Shown: positions 1 to 7,444 of the stretch, in pieces
How the letters are laid out: each line of letters begins with the position of its first letter
Numbering within the stretch: the first letter of the stretch is position 1
NCBI RefSeq assembly: GCF_041051975.1
Contig: NZ_CP163435.1
Coordinates: 2,046,001-2,110,000, forward strand
Length of the DNA: 64,000 nt
Source of the DNA: Streptomyces sp. R21
GTDB lineage: Bacteria > Actinomycetota > Actinomycetes > Streptomycetales > Streptomycetaceae
Direction: 5' to 3'
The notes under the pieces: model-generated
Told to the model about the DNA's origin: nothing
The model's database searches: none
What the model saw: only the letters and a program-made list of their open reading frames with translations
Position numbers and translations under genes: made by a program

Positions 1-1250
1 ACGCCTTCGCGCGGGCCGAGCGGGCGCAGCTGTGCTGGACGCTCGGCATCACAGAGCACCACAACGGCACCGACAACGTCCGCGCGCTCATCAACCTGTC
101 CCTGCTGACCGGGCACGTGGGCCGCTACGGCTCCGGGCTCCAGCCCCTGCGCGGCCAGAACAACGTGCAGGGCGGCGGCGACATGGGCGCCATCCCCAAC
201 CGGCTCCCCGGCTTTCACGACATCCTCGACCCCGCCGCCCGGCTGAGGTTCGAGTCCGCCTGGGACACCGTCATCCAGCCCCGCTACGGGCTGAACCTGA
301 CCGAGATGTTCGAGTCCATGGAGGAGGGCGCCCTCAAGGCGGTCTACTGCATCGGCGAGAACCCCGCCCAGTCGGAGGCCGACAGCGAGCAGGCGATGCG
401 GCGGCTGCGCAACCTCGACTTCCTCGTCGTCCAGGACATCTTCCTCACGAAGACCGCCGAGTTGGCCGACATCGTGCTGCCCGCGACCGCCGGGTGGGCC
501 GAGACGGAGGGCACGACGACCAACAGCGAACGGCGGGTTCAGCGGGTCCGCCGGGCCGTCACACCGCCCGGCGAGGCGCGTGAGGACATCGACATCATCT
601 GCGACCTGGCCGCGCGCCTCGGGCACGAGTGGAAGTACGCGGACTCCGAGGCCGTCTGGAACGAGCTGCGGTCGGTGTCGCCGGACCACTACGGGATGAC
701 GTACGAGCTCCTTGAGGAGCAGCAGGGCATCCAGTGGCCCTGCCCGGCGACGGACCGGATCGAACCGACCTATCTGCACGGCCGGTTGTGGGAGGCGGAC
801 CCCGCGAAGCGGGGGCTCCTCGCGCCCTTCGGGCTCGTCGAGCACGATCCGCCCGTCGACCTGACGGACGAGGAGTATCCGATCCGGCTCACCACCGGGC
901 GCCGCCTCGACTCGTACAACACCGGTGTGCAGAGCGGCGGTTTCGCCTCTCCGCTGCGGCGCGGCGAGTACGTCGAGCTGTGTCCGGAGGACGCCGAGCG
1001 CTACGGGGTCGTGGTGGGCGAGGAGGTACGGGTCTCGTCGCGGCGCGGGGCCGTGGTGGCGCCGGTGTGGGTCGACACGGCGCTGCGGCCCGGGCTCGCG
1101 TTCATGACCATGCACTTTCCCGACGAGGTGGACACCAACCAGCTGACGATCGAGGCCAACTGCCCGATCGCGGGCACGGCGGAGTTCAAGGCGTCGGCCA
1201 TCCGGATCGAGAAGCTGCCCGCTGCGGCACATGCGACGCAAGTGAGGTGA
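1..1250 (+). CDS. fdhA: Formate dehydrogenase catalytic (molybdopterin) subunit, C-terminal part
   Basis: This is the C-terminal ~415 residues of the Mo/W-bis-MGD subunit that oxidises formate to CO2 in the cytoplasm. The frame is open from the left edge (codon phase starts at base 3), so the start and the catalytic Cys/Sec lie outside the window. Seen directly: the conserved stretch GRYGSG then RGQNNVQGGGDMG about 40-60 residues into the visible part, and the C-terminal MGD-binding barrel from about PIRLTTGRRLDSYNTG to NCPIAGTAEFKASAIRIEK. This pattern is typical of FdhA/FdhF-type MopB enzymes. The stop lies one base before the next start, so it heads an operon with the NuoEF-like subunit, an Fe-S subunit and fdhD. 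Whether the missing N-terminus carries its own Fe4S4 domain cannot be seen; the downstream gene at 3192 appears to supply one. Confidence 0.92.
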   Translation, partial: AFARAERAQLCWTLGITEHHNGTDNVRALINLSLLTGHVGRYGSGLQPLRGQNNVQGGGDMGAIPNRLPGFHDILDPAARLRFESAWDTVIQPRYGLNLTEMFESMEEGALKAVYCIGENPAQSEADSEQAMRRLRNLDFLVVQDIFLTKTAELADIVLPATAGWAETEGTTTNSERRVQRVRRAVTPPGEAREDIDIICDLAARLGHEWKYADSEAVWNELRSVSPDHYGMTYELLEEQQGIQWPCPATDRIEPTYLHGRLWEADPAKRGLLAPFGLVEHDPPVDLTDEEYPIRLTTGRRLDSYNTGVQSGGFASPLRRGEYVELCPEDAERYGVVVGEEVRVSSRRGAVVAPVWVDTALRPGLAFMTMHFPDEVDTNQLTIEANCPIAGTAEFKASAIRIEKLPAAAHATQVR

Positions 1251-1251
1251 T

Positions 1252-3195
1252 GTGGTGGACCTGCGTTTCGGTGACAGCAAGCCGACGGACGAGGAACGGG
1301 CGGCGGTCGACGCGCTGCTCGGTCCTCCGGAGTCTTCCTGGGAGGGGGCGGACCGCTCCGACGCCGACCTGCGGTGGGCGCGGGGCGGGCGTGCGGCCCG
1401 CGAGCGCCGTGATCTGCTGTTGCCGGGGCTGCACGCCGTCAACGACCGCGTCGGCTGGATCAGTGAGGGCGCGCTCGACTATCTGTGCCGGCGGCTCACC
1501 GTGCCGCCCGCCGAGGCGTACGGGGTCGCCACGTTCTACTCGATGTTCTCCGTGAAGCCCCGGCCTGCGACGGTGCTGCACGTGTGCACGGACCTCGCGT
1601 GCGCGGGCGCCGGGGCCGCGGAGCTGTGCACCGGTGCCGAGGCACGCCTCGGGCTCGGCAGCGGTGTTTCCGTCGAGCGGAGCCCGTGCCTGGGGCTGTG
1701 CGAGCGGGCGCCTGCGGCGTTGGTGGTGCGGGCGGGGGCACCCACAGAGCCCTCTCTCGCCCCCTCCGCCCCTACCCGTCCCGTAGACCTGGGGGCTGCG
1801 CCCCCTCTCCCCCTGCATCGGCCTGGACGGCCTCGTCCTCAAACGCCGGACGGGCTGAAAGCCGCCACCGCCGTCGTCGCCCCCGCCACCGTCGACACCG
1901 TCGTCCTCGCCGCCACCGCCCCCGAGACCGCCCCCGCCGAGCCGTCCGCCGCCGCGGCGGTCCCCCAAGCAGGTCACGAGGGCCTGGTCCTGCTGTCCCG
2001 CGTCGGCGTCGTCGATCCCGCCTCCCTCGACGACTATCGCGCCCACGGCGGATACACAGCCCTGCGCCGCGCCTTCGACCTCGGCCCCGCCGGCGTCATC
2101 CGCGAGGTCACCGACGCCGGTCTGGTCGGTCGCGGTGGAGCCGCGTTCCCCACGGGCCGCAAATGGCAGGCGACGGCGTCGCAGCCCGACCACCCGCACT
2201 ATCTCGTGTGCAACGCGGACGAGTCGGAGCCGGGGACCTTCAAGGACCGGGTGGTCATGGAGGGCGATCCGTACGCGCTCGTCGAGGCGATGACCATCGC
2301 GGGGTACGCGGTCGGGGCGCGCAAGGGCTATCTGTACCTGCGCGGCGAGTACCCGCGCGCCCTCGCCCGTCTGACGCACGCGATCGGGCAGGCACGCGCG
2401 CGTGGACTGCTCGGGGACGACGTGCTCGGGCAGGGGTACGCCTTCGACATCGAGGTACGGCGAGGGGCGGGCGCCTACATCTGCGGGGAGGAGACGGCGC
2501 TGTTCAACTCGATCGAGGGCTACCGAGGAGAGCCCCGTTCGAAACCGCCCTTCCCCGTAGAGAAGGGTCTGTTCGGCAAACCCACTGCCGAGAACAATGT
2601 GGAGACGCTCGTCAATGTGCTGCCGATCCTGACGAGGGGCGCGGAGGCCTACGCGGCGATCGGCACCGAGAAATCCACCGGGCCGAAGCTGTTCTGCGTG
2701 TCGGGAAGCGTCGAGCGGCCGGGCGTCTACGAGCTGCCGTTCGGGGCGACGCTCGGTGAGCTGCTCACGCTGGCCGGGGTGCGTAAGCGTTTGCGCGCGG
2801 TTCTGCTCGGAGGCGCGGCCGGCGGTTTCGTACGGCCCGACGAGCTGGACATCCCGCTCACCTTCGAGGGCACGCGGGAGGCGGGCACCACGCTCGGCTC
2901 GGGGGTGGTGATGGCCTTCGACGACACGGTGCCGCTTCCCCGGCTGCTGCTGCGGATCGCGGAGTTCTTCCGTGACGAGTCGTGCGGGCAGTGCGTGCCG
3001 TGCCGGGTCGGGACCGTACGACAGGAGGAGGCGCTGCACCGGATCGCCGAGCGGACGGGCGCGGCGGCAGCCGGCGACATCGCCCTGCTCAGGGAGGTCG
3101 GCCGGGCCATGCGGGACGCCTCGATCTGCGGCCTCGGCCAGACCGCGTGGAACGCCGTGGAATCCGCAATCGACCGCCTGGGGGCGTACGAATGA
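1252..3195 (+). CDS. fdhB: Formate dehydrogenase NAD/FMN subunit, NuoE-NuoF fusion
   Basis: This subunit passes electrons from formate to NAD+. It is 647 aa and fuses a NuoE-like thioredoxin-fold [2Fe-2S] domain (about residues 50-160; C112/C117 in CTDLAC and C146/C150 in CLGLC) to a NuoF-like domain (about 243-647). The NuoF part has an FMN loop GLVGRGGAAFPTG near 290, NADESEPG, GAGAYICGEETAL, and the [4Fe-4S] motif SCGQCVPCR near the C-terminus. An Ala/Pro-rich linker of about 80 residues (161-242) separates them and contains a translated copy of what looks like a Streptomyces intergenic repeat (see the repeat at 1787). A GTG at 1252 or the next GTG at 1255 could start it; GAGG at 1244-1247 is better spaced for 1255. 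The stop overlaps the next ATG. Confidence 0.92.
   Translation: MVDLRFGDSKPTDEERAAVDALLGPPESSWEGADRSDADLRWARGGRAARERRDLLLPGLHAVNDRVGWISEGALDYLCRRLTVPPAEAYGVATFYSMFSVKPRPATVLHVCTDLACAGAGAAELCTGAEARLGLGSGVSVERSPCLGLCERAPAALVVRAGAPTEPSLAPSAPTRPVDLGAAPPLPLHRPGRPRPQTPDGLKAATAVVAPATVDTVVLAATAPETAPAEPSAAAAVPQAGHEGLVLLSRVGVVDPASLDDYRAHGGYTALRRAFDLGPAGVIREVTDAGLVGRGGAAFPTGRKWQATASQPDHPHYLVCNADESEPGTFKDRVVMEGDPYALVEAMTIAGYAVGARKGYLYLRGEYPRALARLTHAIGQARARGLLGDDVLGQGYAFDIEVRRGAGAYICGEETALFNSIEGYRGEPRSKPPFPVEKGLFGKPTAENNVETLVNVLPILTRGAEAYAAIGTEKSTGPKLFCVSGSVERPGVYELPFGATLGELLTLAGVRKRLRAVLLGGAAGGFVRPDELDIPLTFEGTREAGTTLGSGVVMAFDDTVPLPRLLLRIAEFFRDESCGQCVPCRVGTVRQEEALHRIAERTGAAAAGDIALLREVGRAMRDASICGLGQTAWNAVESAIDRLGAYE
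1787..1860 (+). repeat. Streptomyces-type intergenic repeat inside the fdhB linker
   Basis: GGGGGCTGCGCCCCC (1791-1805) is a short hairpin. It is followed by GTCCTCAAACGCCGGACGGG and CTGAAA (1835-1860), a string I recognise from established knowledge as a recurrent intergenic element in many Streptomyces genomes. Here it lies within the open frame and encodes residues ~179-203 of the NuoEF fusion, a Pro/Arg-rich segment with no family conservation. The element has no stop in this frame. Confidence 0.6.
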
Positions 3196-4052
3196 CCGTG
3201 ACACCGCTGGGGATCCCCCGCCGCCTGCTGGAGTTCACGCTCGACGGGGAGCCCGTCCGGGCCCCGGAGGGCTCGACCATCCTCGACGCCTGCCGCTCCG
3301 CCGGAAAGGACGTGCCGACCCTCTGCCAGGGTGACACCCTCACCCCCAAGAACGCCTGCCGTGTCTGTGTCGTCGAGGTCGAGGGGGCCAGGACCCTCGT
3401 CCCCGCCTGTTCCCGCAAGGCGGAGGCGGGCATGGAGGTGCGCACCGACTCCGAGCGTGCCCGGCACAGCCGCAAGGTCGTGCTCGAGCTGCTCGCTTCC
3501 TCGGTCGACTTGTCGGCCACGCCTCAGGTCGCCGAGTGGATCAAGGAATATGAGGCGAAGCCGGACCGGTTCGGCCCGGACGCGGCCCGTGTCGACGAGG
3601 AGCCGAGGGTCGACAACGACCTGTACGTGCGCGACTACGACAAGTGCATCCTCTGCTACAAGTGCGTCGACGCCTGCGGCGACCAGTGGCAGAACACGTT
3701 CGCGATCTCGGTCTCCGGCCGCGGCTTCGACGCCCGGATCGCCGTCGAGCACGACGCCCCGCTGACCGACTCGGCGTGCGTGTACTGCGGGAACTGCATC
3801 GAGGTCTGTCCGACCGGAGCGCTGTCCTTCAAGTCGGAGTTCGACATGCGGGCGGCGGGCACGTGGGACGAGTCGGCGCAGACGGAGACGACGACGGTGT
3901 GCGCGTACTGCGGAGTGGGCTGCAACCTCACTCTGCACGTGCAGGACAATGAGATCGTGAAGGTCACCTCGCCGCACGACAACCCGGTGACCCACGGCAA
4001 CCTCTGCATCAAGGGCCGTTTCGGCTACCAGCACGTACAGAACCGGGGCTGA
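3192..4052 (+). CDS. Formate dehydrogenase Fe-S subunit (NuoG N-terminal plus MopB Fe4S4 domain)
   Basis: This 286-aa electron-transfer subunit carries a [2Fe-2S] ferredoxin domain (C45, C56, C59, C73), two [4Fe-4S] clusters (CILCYKCVDAC at 152-162; CVYCGNCIEVCP at 196-207) and, at the C-terminus, CAYCGVGC (237-244) with C272, which is the Fe4S4 motif that normally opens a molybdopterin oxidoreductase. In FdsA/NuoG-like alpha subunits these modules sit in front of the catalytic domain of one chain; here they are a separate gene behind it. The usual His-Cys3 cluster motif between the ferredoxin domain and the first 4Fe cluster is not seen (LASSVDLSATPQVAEW stands there). The ATG at 3192 overlaps the fdhB stop (ATGA). 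Confidence 0.88.
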   Translation: MTVTPLGIPRRLLEFTLDGEPVRAPEGSTILDACRSAGKDVPTLCQGDTLTPKNACRVCVVEVEGARTLVPACSRKAEAGMEVRTDSERARHSRKVVLELLASSVDLSATPQVAEWIKEYEAKPDRFGPDAARVDEEPRVDNDLYVRDYDKCILCYKCVDACGDQWQNTFAISVSGRGFDARIAVEHDAPLTDSACVYCGNCIEVCPTGALSFKSEFDMRAAGTWDESAQTETTTVCAYCGVGCNLTLHVQDNEIVKVTSPHDNPVTHGNLCIKGRFGYQHVQNRG

Positions 4053-4059
4053 TCAGGAC

Positions 4060-4923
4060 ATGGGACGAGTCACGGAACGACGCAAGGTGATCCGTATCCG
4101 GGACGGGGCGGTCTCCACCCGCCCGGACACGCTCGTCGCCGAGGAACCTCTGGAGATCCGGCTCAACGGCAACGCGCTCGCGATCACCATGCGCACGCCG
4201 GGCGACGACTTCCCGCTCGCCGCGGGCTTCCTGGTCAGCGAGGGCGTGCTGGGCGCGGCGGACGAGCTGCAGAGCATCGTGTACTGCGCGGGCGCCACCG
4301 TGGACGGTTCGAACACGTACAACGTGGTGGACGTGCGGACGGCGCCGGGCGTCGTCATACCGGACATCACGCTGGAGCGGAACGTGTACACCACGTCGTC
4401 CTGCGGGCTGTGCGGCAAGGCGAGCCTGGACGCGGTCCGTACGACGGCCCGCTGGGCGATCGACGACACGCACGGCGGCACCACTCCCCCGGTGCGGCTC
4501 GAACCCGAACTGCTCGCGAGCCTCCCCGACCGGCTGCGGGCGGCCCAGCGGGTCTTCGACCGGACCGGGGGCCTGCACGCGGCGGCTCTGTTCACGGAGG
4601 ACGGCGAGCTCCTCGACATCCGGGAGGACGTGGGCCGGCACAACGCGGTCGACAAGCTCGTCGGCCGGGCCCTGCAGAACGGGCAGCTGCCGCTCTCCCG
4701 CACCGTCCTGCTGGTCTCGGGCCGCGCCTCCTTCGAGCTGGCGCAGAAGGCGGTCATGGCGGGCATCCCGGTCCTGGCGGCGGTCTCGGCGCCGTCGTCC
4801 CTGGCGGTCGACCTGGCCGCGGAGACGGGCCTGACGCTGGTCGGCTTCCTGCGTGGAGCCTCCATGAACGTGTACGCGGGCGAGCACCGTATCGCTCTGC
4901 GGGCCGCGGCCGCCCAGGGCTGA
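4060..4923 (+). CDS. fdhD: Formate dehydrogenase accessory sulfurtransferase FdhD
   Basis: FdhD carries sulfur from a cysteine desulfurase to the Mo/W-bis-MGD cofactor, which formate dehydrogenase needs for activity. The 287-aa protein has the family hallmark CGLCG with C115 and C118, the conserved DRTGGLHAAALF and EDVGRHNAVDKL segments, and the C-terminal LVSGRASFELAQKA and GASMNVYAG blocks. Length matches the family. It starts at an ATG seven bases after the Fe-S subunit stop, so it is the last gene of the fdh operon. A strong hairpin follows the stop. Confidence 0.95.
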   Translation: MGRVTERRKVIRIRDGAVSTRPDTLVAEEPLEIRLNGNALAITMRTPGDDFPLAAGFLVSEGVLGAADELQSIVYCAGATVDGSNTYNVVDVRTAPGVVIPDITLERNVYTTSSCGLCGKASLDAVRTTARWAIDDTHGGTTPPVRLEPELLASLPDRLRAAQRVFDRTGGLHAAALFTEDGELLDIREDVGRHNAVDKLVGRALQNGQLPLSRTVLLVSGRASFELAQKAVMAGIPVLAAVSAPSSLAVDLAAETGLTLVGFLRGASMNVYAGEHRIALRAAAAQG

Positions 4924-4944
4924 CCGGCTCCCCGCGACACGACG

Positions 4945-4993
4945 GCGGGGCCCCGAACGGCGGGGAGCGCCCCCTGCGCCGGAGGGGCCCCGC
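4945..4993 (+). terminator. Hairpin terminator after fdhD
   Basis: GCGGGGCCCC (4945-4954) pairs perfectly with GGGGCCCCGC (4984-4993), and the right arm is followed by TGTTTGCTCTTT. It lies 22 bases after the fdhD stop and fits an end for the formate dehydrogenase transcript. Confidence 0.6.
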
Positions 4994-5024
4994 TGTTTGC
5001 TCTTTCGCCTACGGGGCGCCTCAA

Positions 5025-5092
5025 GCCGGTGTCGAGAGGCCGCCCGTGCTCAACCCTTCGGGCCTCCGCGCGCGCGGCCTCTCGACACCGGC
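5025..5092. terminator. 19-bp perfect inverted repeat between convergent genes
   Basis: The arm GCCGGTGTCGAGAGGCCGC (5025-5043) has its exact reverse complement at 5074-5092, with a 30-base loop. Outside a small bulge, GGGGCGC just upstream can also pair with GCGCCCC just downstream, lengthening the stem. It lies between fdhD (+) and the isochorismatase-like gene (-), so a bidirectional termination role is likely. No T-run is present. Confidence 0.5.
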
Positions 5093-5177
5093 GCGCCCCT
5101 TCGGCTCTTTCGCGGCCGACGCGTTGGGGAATGCGCCCTTGCACGGCCCTTGCCGTTTGCCCGTGTGCGCCCCGCAC

Positions 5178-5720
5178 TCAGCCCTTCGCGAATCTCACGT
5201 CCTGTGCGCGCCCCACCGTCCCCAGCCTCGGGAAGTCCAGCCGCACCGACGCCTCGTGTTCGGCGGCAGTGAAGGCGGCCATCGCGTCCTCGACGAAGAC
5301 CAGGTCGTAGCCGAGGTCCCCGCCGGCGCGGGCGGTGGACTCGACGCCGAGATTGGTGGCGATCCCGCCGAACACGAGGGTGGTGACGCCGCGTTCGCGC
5401 AGCCGCTCGTGCAGGCCGGTGTCCTGGAACCCGCCGATGGTCCGTTTCACGATCTCGATGTCGCCCTCGGCCGCGAGTCCGGCGGCGAGCGAGCTGCCGG
5501 GCGGCTGCTCGGCGATCCCGGGGCGCTCGACGCGGATGAGCACGACGGGTGCTCCCGCGGAGCGGAACGATGTCGCCAACTCCTCGGCCCTGGTGAGGAC
5601 TTCAGTGCCCTTGTGGGGTTCCAGGGGCAGCGCGACGATGCGGTCCATCAGGTCGACGAGGACAAGGGCCGTACGGGCCGGGTCGAGGGCGAGTCTGGGT
5701 TCGGTTCCGGGTGCGGTCAT
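5178..5720 (-). CDS. Isochorismatase-like (cysteine hydrolase superfamily) protein without the usual Cys
   Basis: This 180-aa single-domain protein has the isochorismatase fold: the acid motif LVDLMDR (D23), K92 in VKRTIGGF, and a GIATNLGVESTAR block. At the position where amidohydrolase members carry the nucleophilic Cys (CVxxTAR) it has Gly125. True isochorismatases such as EntB and PhzD also lack that Cys, so a vinyl-ether or other non-thioester hydrolysis is possible, but the substrate is unknown. It is transcribed toward the fdh operon. The MarR regulator directly upstream on the same strand ends 19 bp before its start, so the two are probably co-transcribed. Confidence 0.75.
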   Translation of the reverse strand: MTAPGTEPRLALDPARTALVLVDLMDRIVALPLEPHKGTEVLTRAEELATSFRSAGAPVVLIRVERPGIAEQPPGSSLAAGLAAEGDIEIVKRTIGGFQDTGLHERLRERGVTTLVFGGIATNLGVESTARAGGDLGYDLVFVEDAMAAFTAAEHEASVRLDFPRLGTVGRAQDVRFAKG

Positions 5721-5739
5721 GACGGAACGTTAGCCCGCG

Positions 5740-6228
5740 TCAGCCGTCCGTACCGGAAATCCGGATCAACAGGTCCATGAACTGCTCCCGTTCGGCGGTG
5801 GAGAGGGAGGACAGAAGCGCCTCGTTCGCCGCGCGCGCCGCCTTCTCGCAGCGCTTCAGCAGCCGCCCGCCCTCCTCTGTGAGTGACACCGCGTTCTTCC
5901 GGCGGTCCTTCGGATCCGGTTCGCGGACGACGAGGCCCGCGGTCTGGAGGTCGTTGAGGACACCGACCAGGTCCTTGGGGTCGAGCTGGATGCTGCGGCC
6001 GAGTGCGGCCTGGGCGACGGGTCCGAGGTCGCAGACGGCACTGAGCACCACGTGATGCCACATCTTGATGCCCTCGGCGGCCAGCGCCTCTGCGACCAGA
6101 CCTCGGCCGCGGGCGGCGGCCCGGCCGAGGAGCCAGCTCGGGAGCGTACGGATCGCGCGGGGCGCGGAGAGAGAAGCCTGCGCGGAAGGAGAGGCGGGTT
6201 CGGGACGCGGAGCGGGTGCGGCGGGCAT
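5740..6228 (-). CDS. MarR-family transcriptional regulator
   Basis: This 162-aa winged-helix protein has an N-terminal Pro/Ala-rich stretch, then the MarR core with LGRSIQLDPKDLVGVLNDLQTAGLV (recognition helix region, about residues 78-102; shown here in outline) and the wing REPDPKDRRKNAVSLTEEG. MarR proteins act as dimers on palindromic DNA and usually respond to small phenolic or oxidising ligands. It faces a zinc-free quinone oxidoreductase gene across 84 bp that holds two copies of a palindrome (6251, 6281), so it probably represses both that gene and its own transcript, including the isochorismatase-like gene. Confidence 0.85.
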   Translation of the reverse strand: MPAAPAPRPEPASPSAQASLSAPRAIRTLPSWLLGRAAARGRGLVAEALAAEGIKMWHHVVLSAVCDLGPVAQAALGRSIQLDPKDLVGVLNDLQTAGLVVREPDPKDRRKNAVSLTEEGGRLLKRCEKAARAANEALLSSLSTAEREQFMDLLIRISGTDG

Positions 6229-6250
6229 GCGGCCAGCTTAACGAAGAAAC

Positions 6251-6267
6251 CGTTGGACTTCCCAACG
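6251..6267. promoter_or_regulatory. Probable MarR operator, copy 1
   Basis: CGTTGGACTTCCCAACG is a near-perfect palindrome. The flanks also repeat around the second copy (CCGTTGG...CCCAACGA then TCTT), so the two sites form a direct repeat with a 30-bp period, about three helical turns. It lies in the divergent promoter region of the MarR and oxidoreductase genes. Confidence 0.65.
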
Positions 6268-6280
6268 AATCTTCCGTTAC

Positions 6281-6297
6281 CGTTGGGACTCCCAACG
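6281..6297. promoter_or_regulatory. Probable MarR operator, copy 2
   Basis: CGTTGGGACTCCCAACG is a palindrome with perfect 7-bp arms around ACT. It ends 16 bp before the ATG at 6313 and just before the GGAGGTG ribosome-binding site, so a bound regulator would block transcription of the oxidoreductase gene. Confidence 0.65.
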
Positions 6298-6312
6298 ATT
6301 CTTGGAGGTGCG

Positions 6313-7230
6313 ATGCGTCGCGTCCGGTACGAGCACACGGGTGGCCCGCTGTTCATGGAGGAGGTGCCCGTCCCCGCCGCAGGACCCGGAGAGCTGCTCG
6401 TGCGCACCGAGGCGATCGGTGTGACCCTGCCCGTCGTGCGCAAGGTGACCGAGGCGGCCGAGCCGATCGCGCTCGGGGGCGAGATAGCCGGGGAGGTCGT
6501 CGCCGTGGGCGAGGGCGTCACCCGCTGCAGGGTGGGCGATCGCGTCACCGGCCTCTGCTTCGGGCACGGGTACGCCGACTTCGCGCTGCTCAACGAGGTC
6601 ATGGCTTCACCCGTTCCCTCGGGTGCAAGCGCGGTCGACGCCGTCGCCCTCGTCCGCAGCGGCCTGGTCGCGTTCGGCGCACTGGAGGCCGCGCGCCCCG
6701 CGCCCGGCGAGGCGGCGCTGGTGACCGGGGCGGCGAGCGGCGTCGGACAGCTGGCCGTCCAGCTCGCCCGGCTGCGCGGGGCGTCACGCGTCGTCGGCGC
6801 CGTGTCCGCGCCCGGCAAGGCCGGCTTCGTGCGCGGACTCGGAGCCGACGAGGTGGTCCTGTACGACGCCACGGGCTGGGGCGAGCCCGTCGACTACGTG
6901 CTCGACGCGGTCGGCGGCGACCTGCTCACCCCGGCCGTCGCCGCCCTCGCGCCGGGCGGACGGCTCGTCGCGTACAGCTCGGGCGGCGGGACGATCCAGG
7001 CGTACGACCTGCTGGTGGGCGCCAAGTCGGTGATCGGCTTCCAGATGGCGCTGATCGCCCGCGGCCGGCCGGAGTTGTACGAGCGGTGGCGCCAGGAACT
7101 GTGGCGGCTGTTCGCGGACGGCGCCCTGCGCCCTGCCGTGCACGGGCAGTTCACACTGGAGGATGCCGCGAAGGCCCACGCGGTGATCGAGTCGCGGGGC
7201 AACCTCGGCAAGGTGGTTCTGGTCCCCTGA
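6313..7230 (+). CDS. Zinc-free medium-chain dehydrogenase/quinone oxidoreductase
   Basis: This 305-aa NADPH-dependent reductase of the MDR superfamily (QOR-like) probably reduces quinones or enones. It has the N-terminal GroES-like fold with GGEIAGEVVAVGEGV and VGDRVTG, the Rossmann loop VTGAASGVGQLAVQ near residue 140, and a C-terminal FTLEDAAKAH...GKVVL segment. The structural and catalytic zinc cysteines are absent. The start is the ATG at 6313 behind GGAGGTG; an upstream open extension runs into the regulator and is not used. Control by the divergent MarR protein is likely from the two operators just upstream. Confidence 0.85.
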   Translation: MRRVRYEHTGGPLFMEEVPVPAAGPGELLVRTEAIGVTLPVVRKVTEAAEPIALGGEIAGEVVAVGEGVTRCRVGDRVTGLCFGHGYADFALLNEVMASPVPSGASAVDAVALVRSGLVAFGALEAARPAPGEAALVTGAASGVGQLAVQLARLRGASRVVGAVSAPGKAGFVRGLGADEVVLYDATGWGEPVDYVLDAVGGDLLTPAVAALAPGGRLVAYSSGGGTIQAYDLLVGAKSVIGFQMALIARGRPELYERWRQELWRLFADGALRPAVHGQFTLEDAAKAHAVIESRGNLGKVVLVP

Positions 7231-7349
7231 CGTCCGGCCACCGCCCGCCCGTGGAGCCGTCGCCCGTCCGCAGCGGCGCCCGCACGTGGCCGGTGCACGC
7301 TTCTTGTGGGGTGCCTGAGCGCCCAAGTAGCGTCTGTGGCACACACGTT

Positions 7350-7378
7350 GGACGTCGGACGTGGGATGTCCGGATGTC
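7350..7378 (+). promoter_or_regulatory. Tandem heptamer array upstream of the sialidase
   Basis: Four 7-base units stand almost back to back: GGACGTC (7350), GGACGTG (7357), GGATGTC (7364) and, after one extra C, GGATGTC (7372). ACGTCGGACGT inside it is a palindrome. It lies 66 bp before the sialidase start. It could be an operator array for a sialic-acid-responsive regulator; the regulator is not in the window. Confidence 0.4.
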
Positions 7379-7444
7379 TCCATCGCCCCCACACACGGAC
7401 AAGGTGTCCCCACGTACGCAGACGTATGAAGGGCAGGCCTCACC

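Noticed and set aside
1186-3204. 672-codon open frame antisense to fdhB
   Set aside because: Low-complexity Arg/Gly translation without motifs; the opposite strand encodes a clear NuoEF fusion.
4923-5178. Small gene between fdhD and the isochorismatase-like gene
   Set aside because: The stretch is filled by two hairpins and open frames there are shadows without a start signal.
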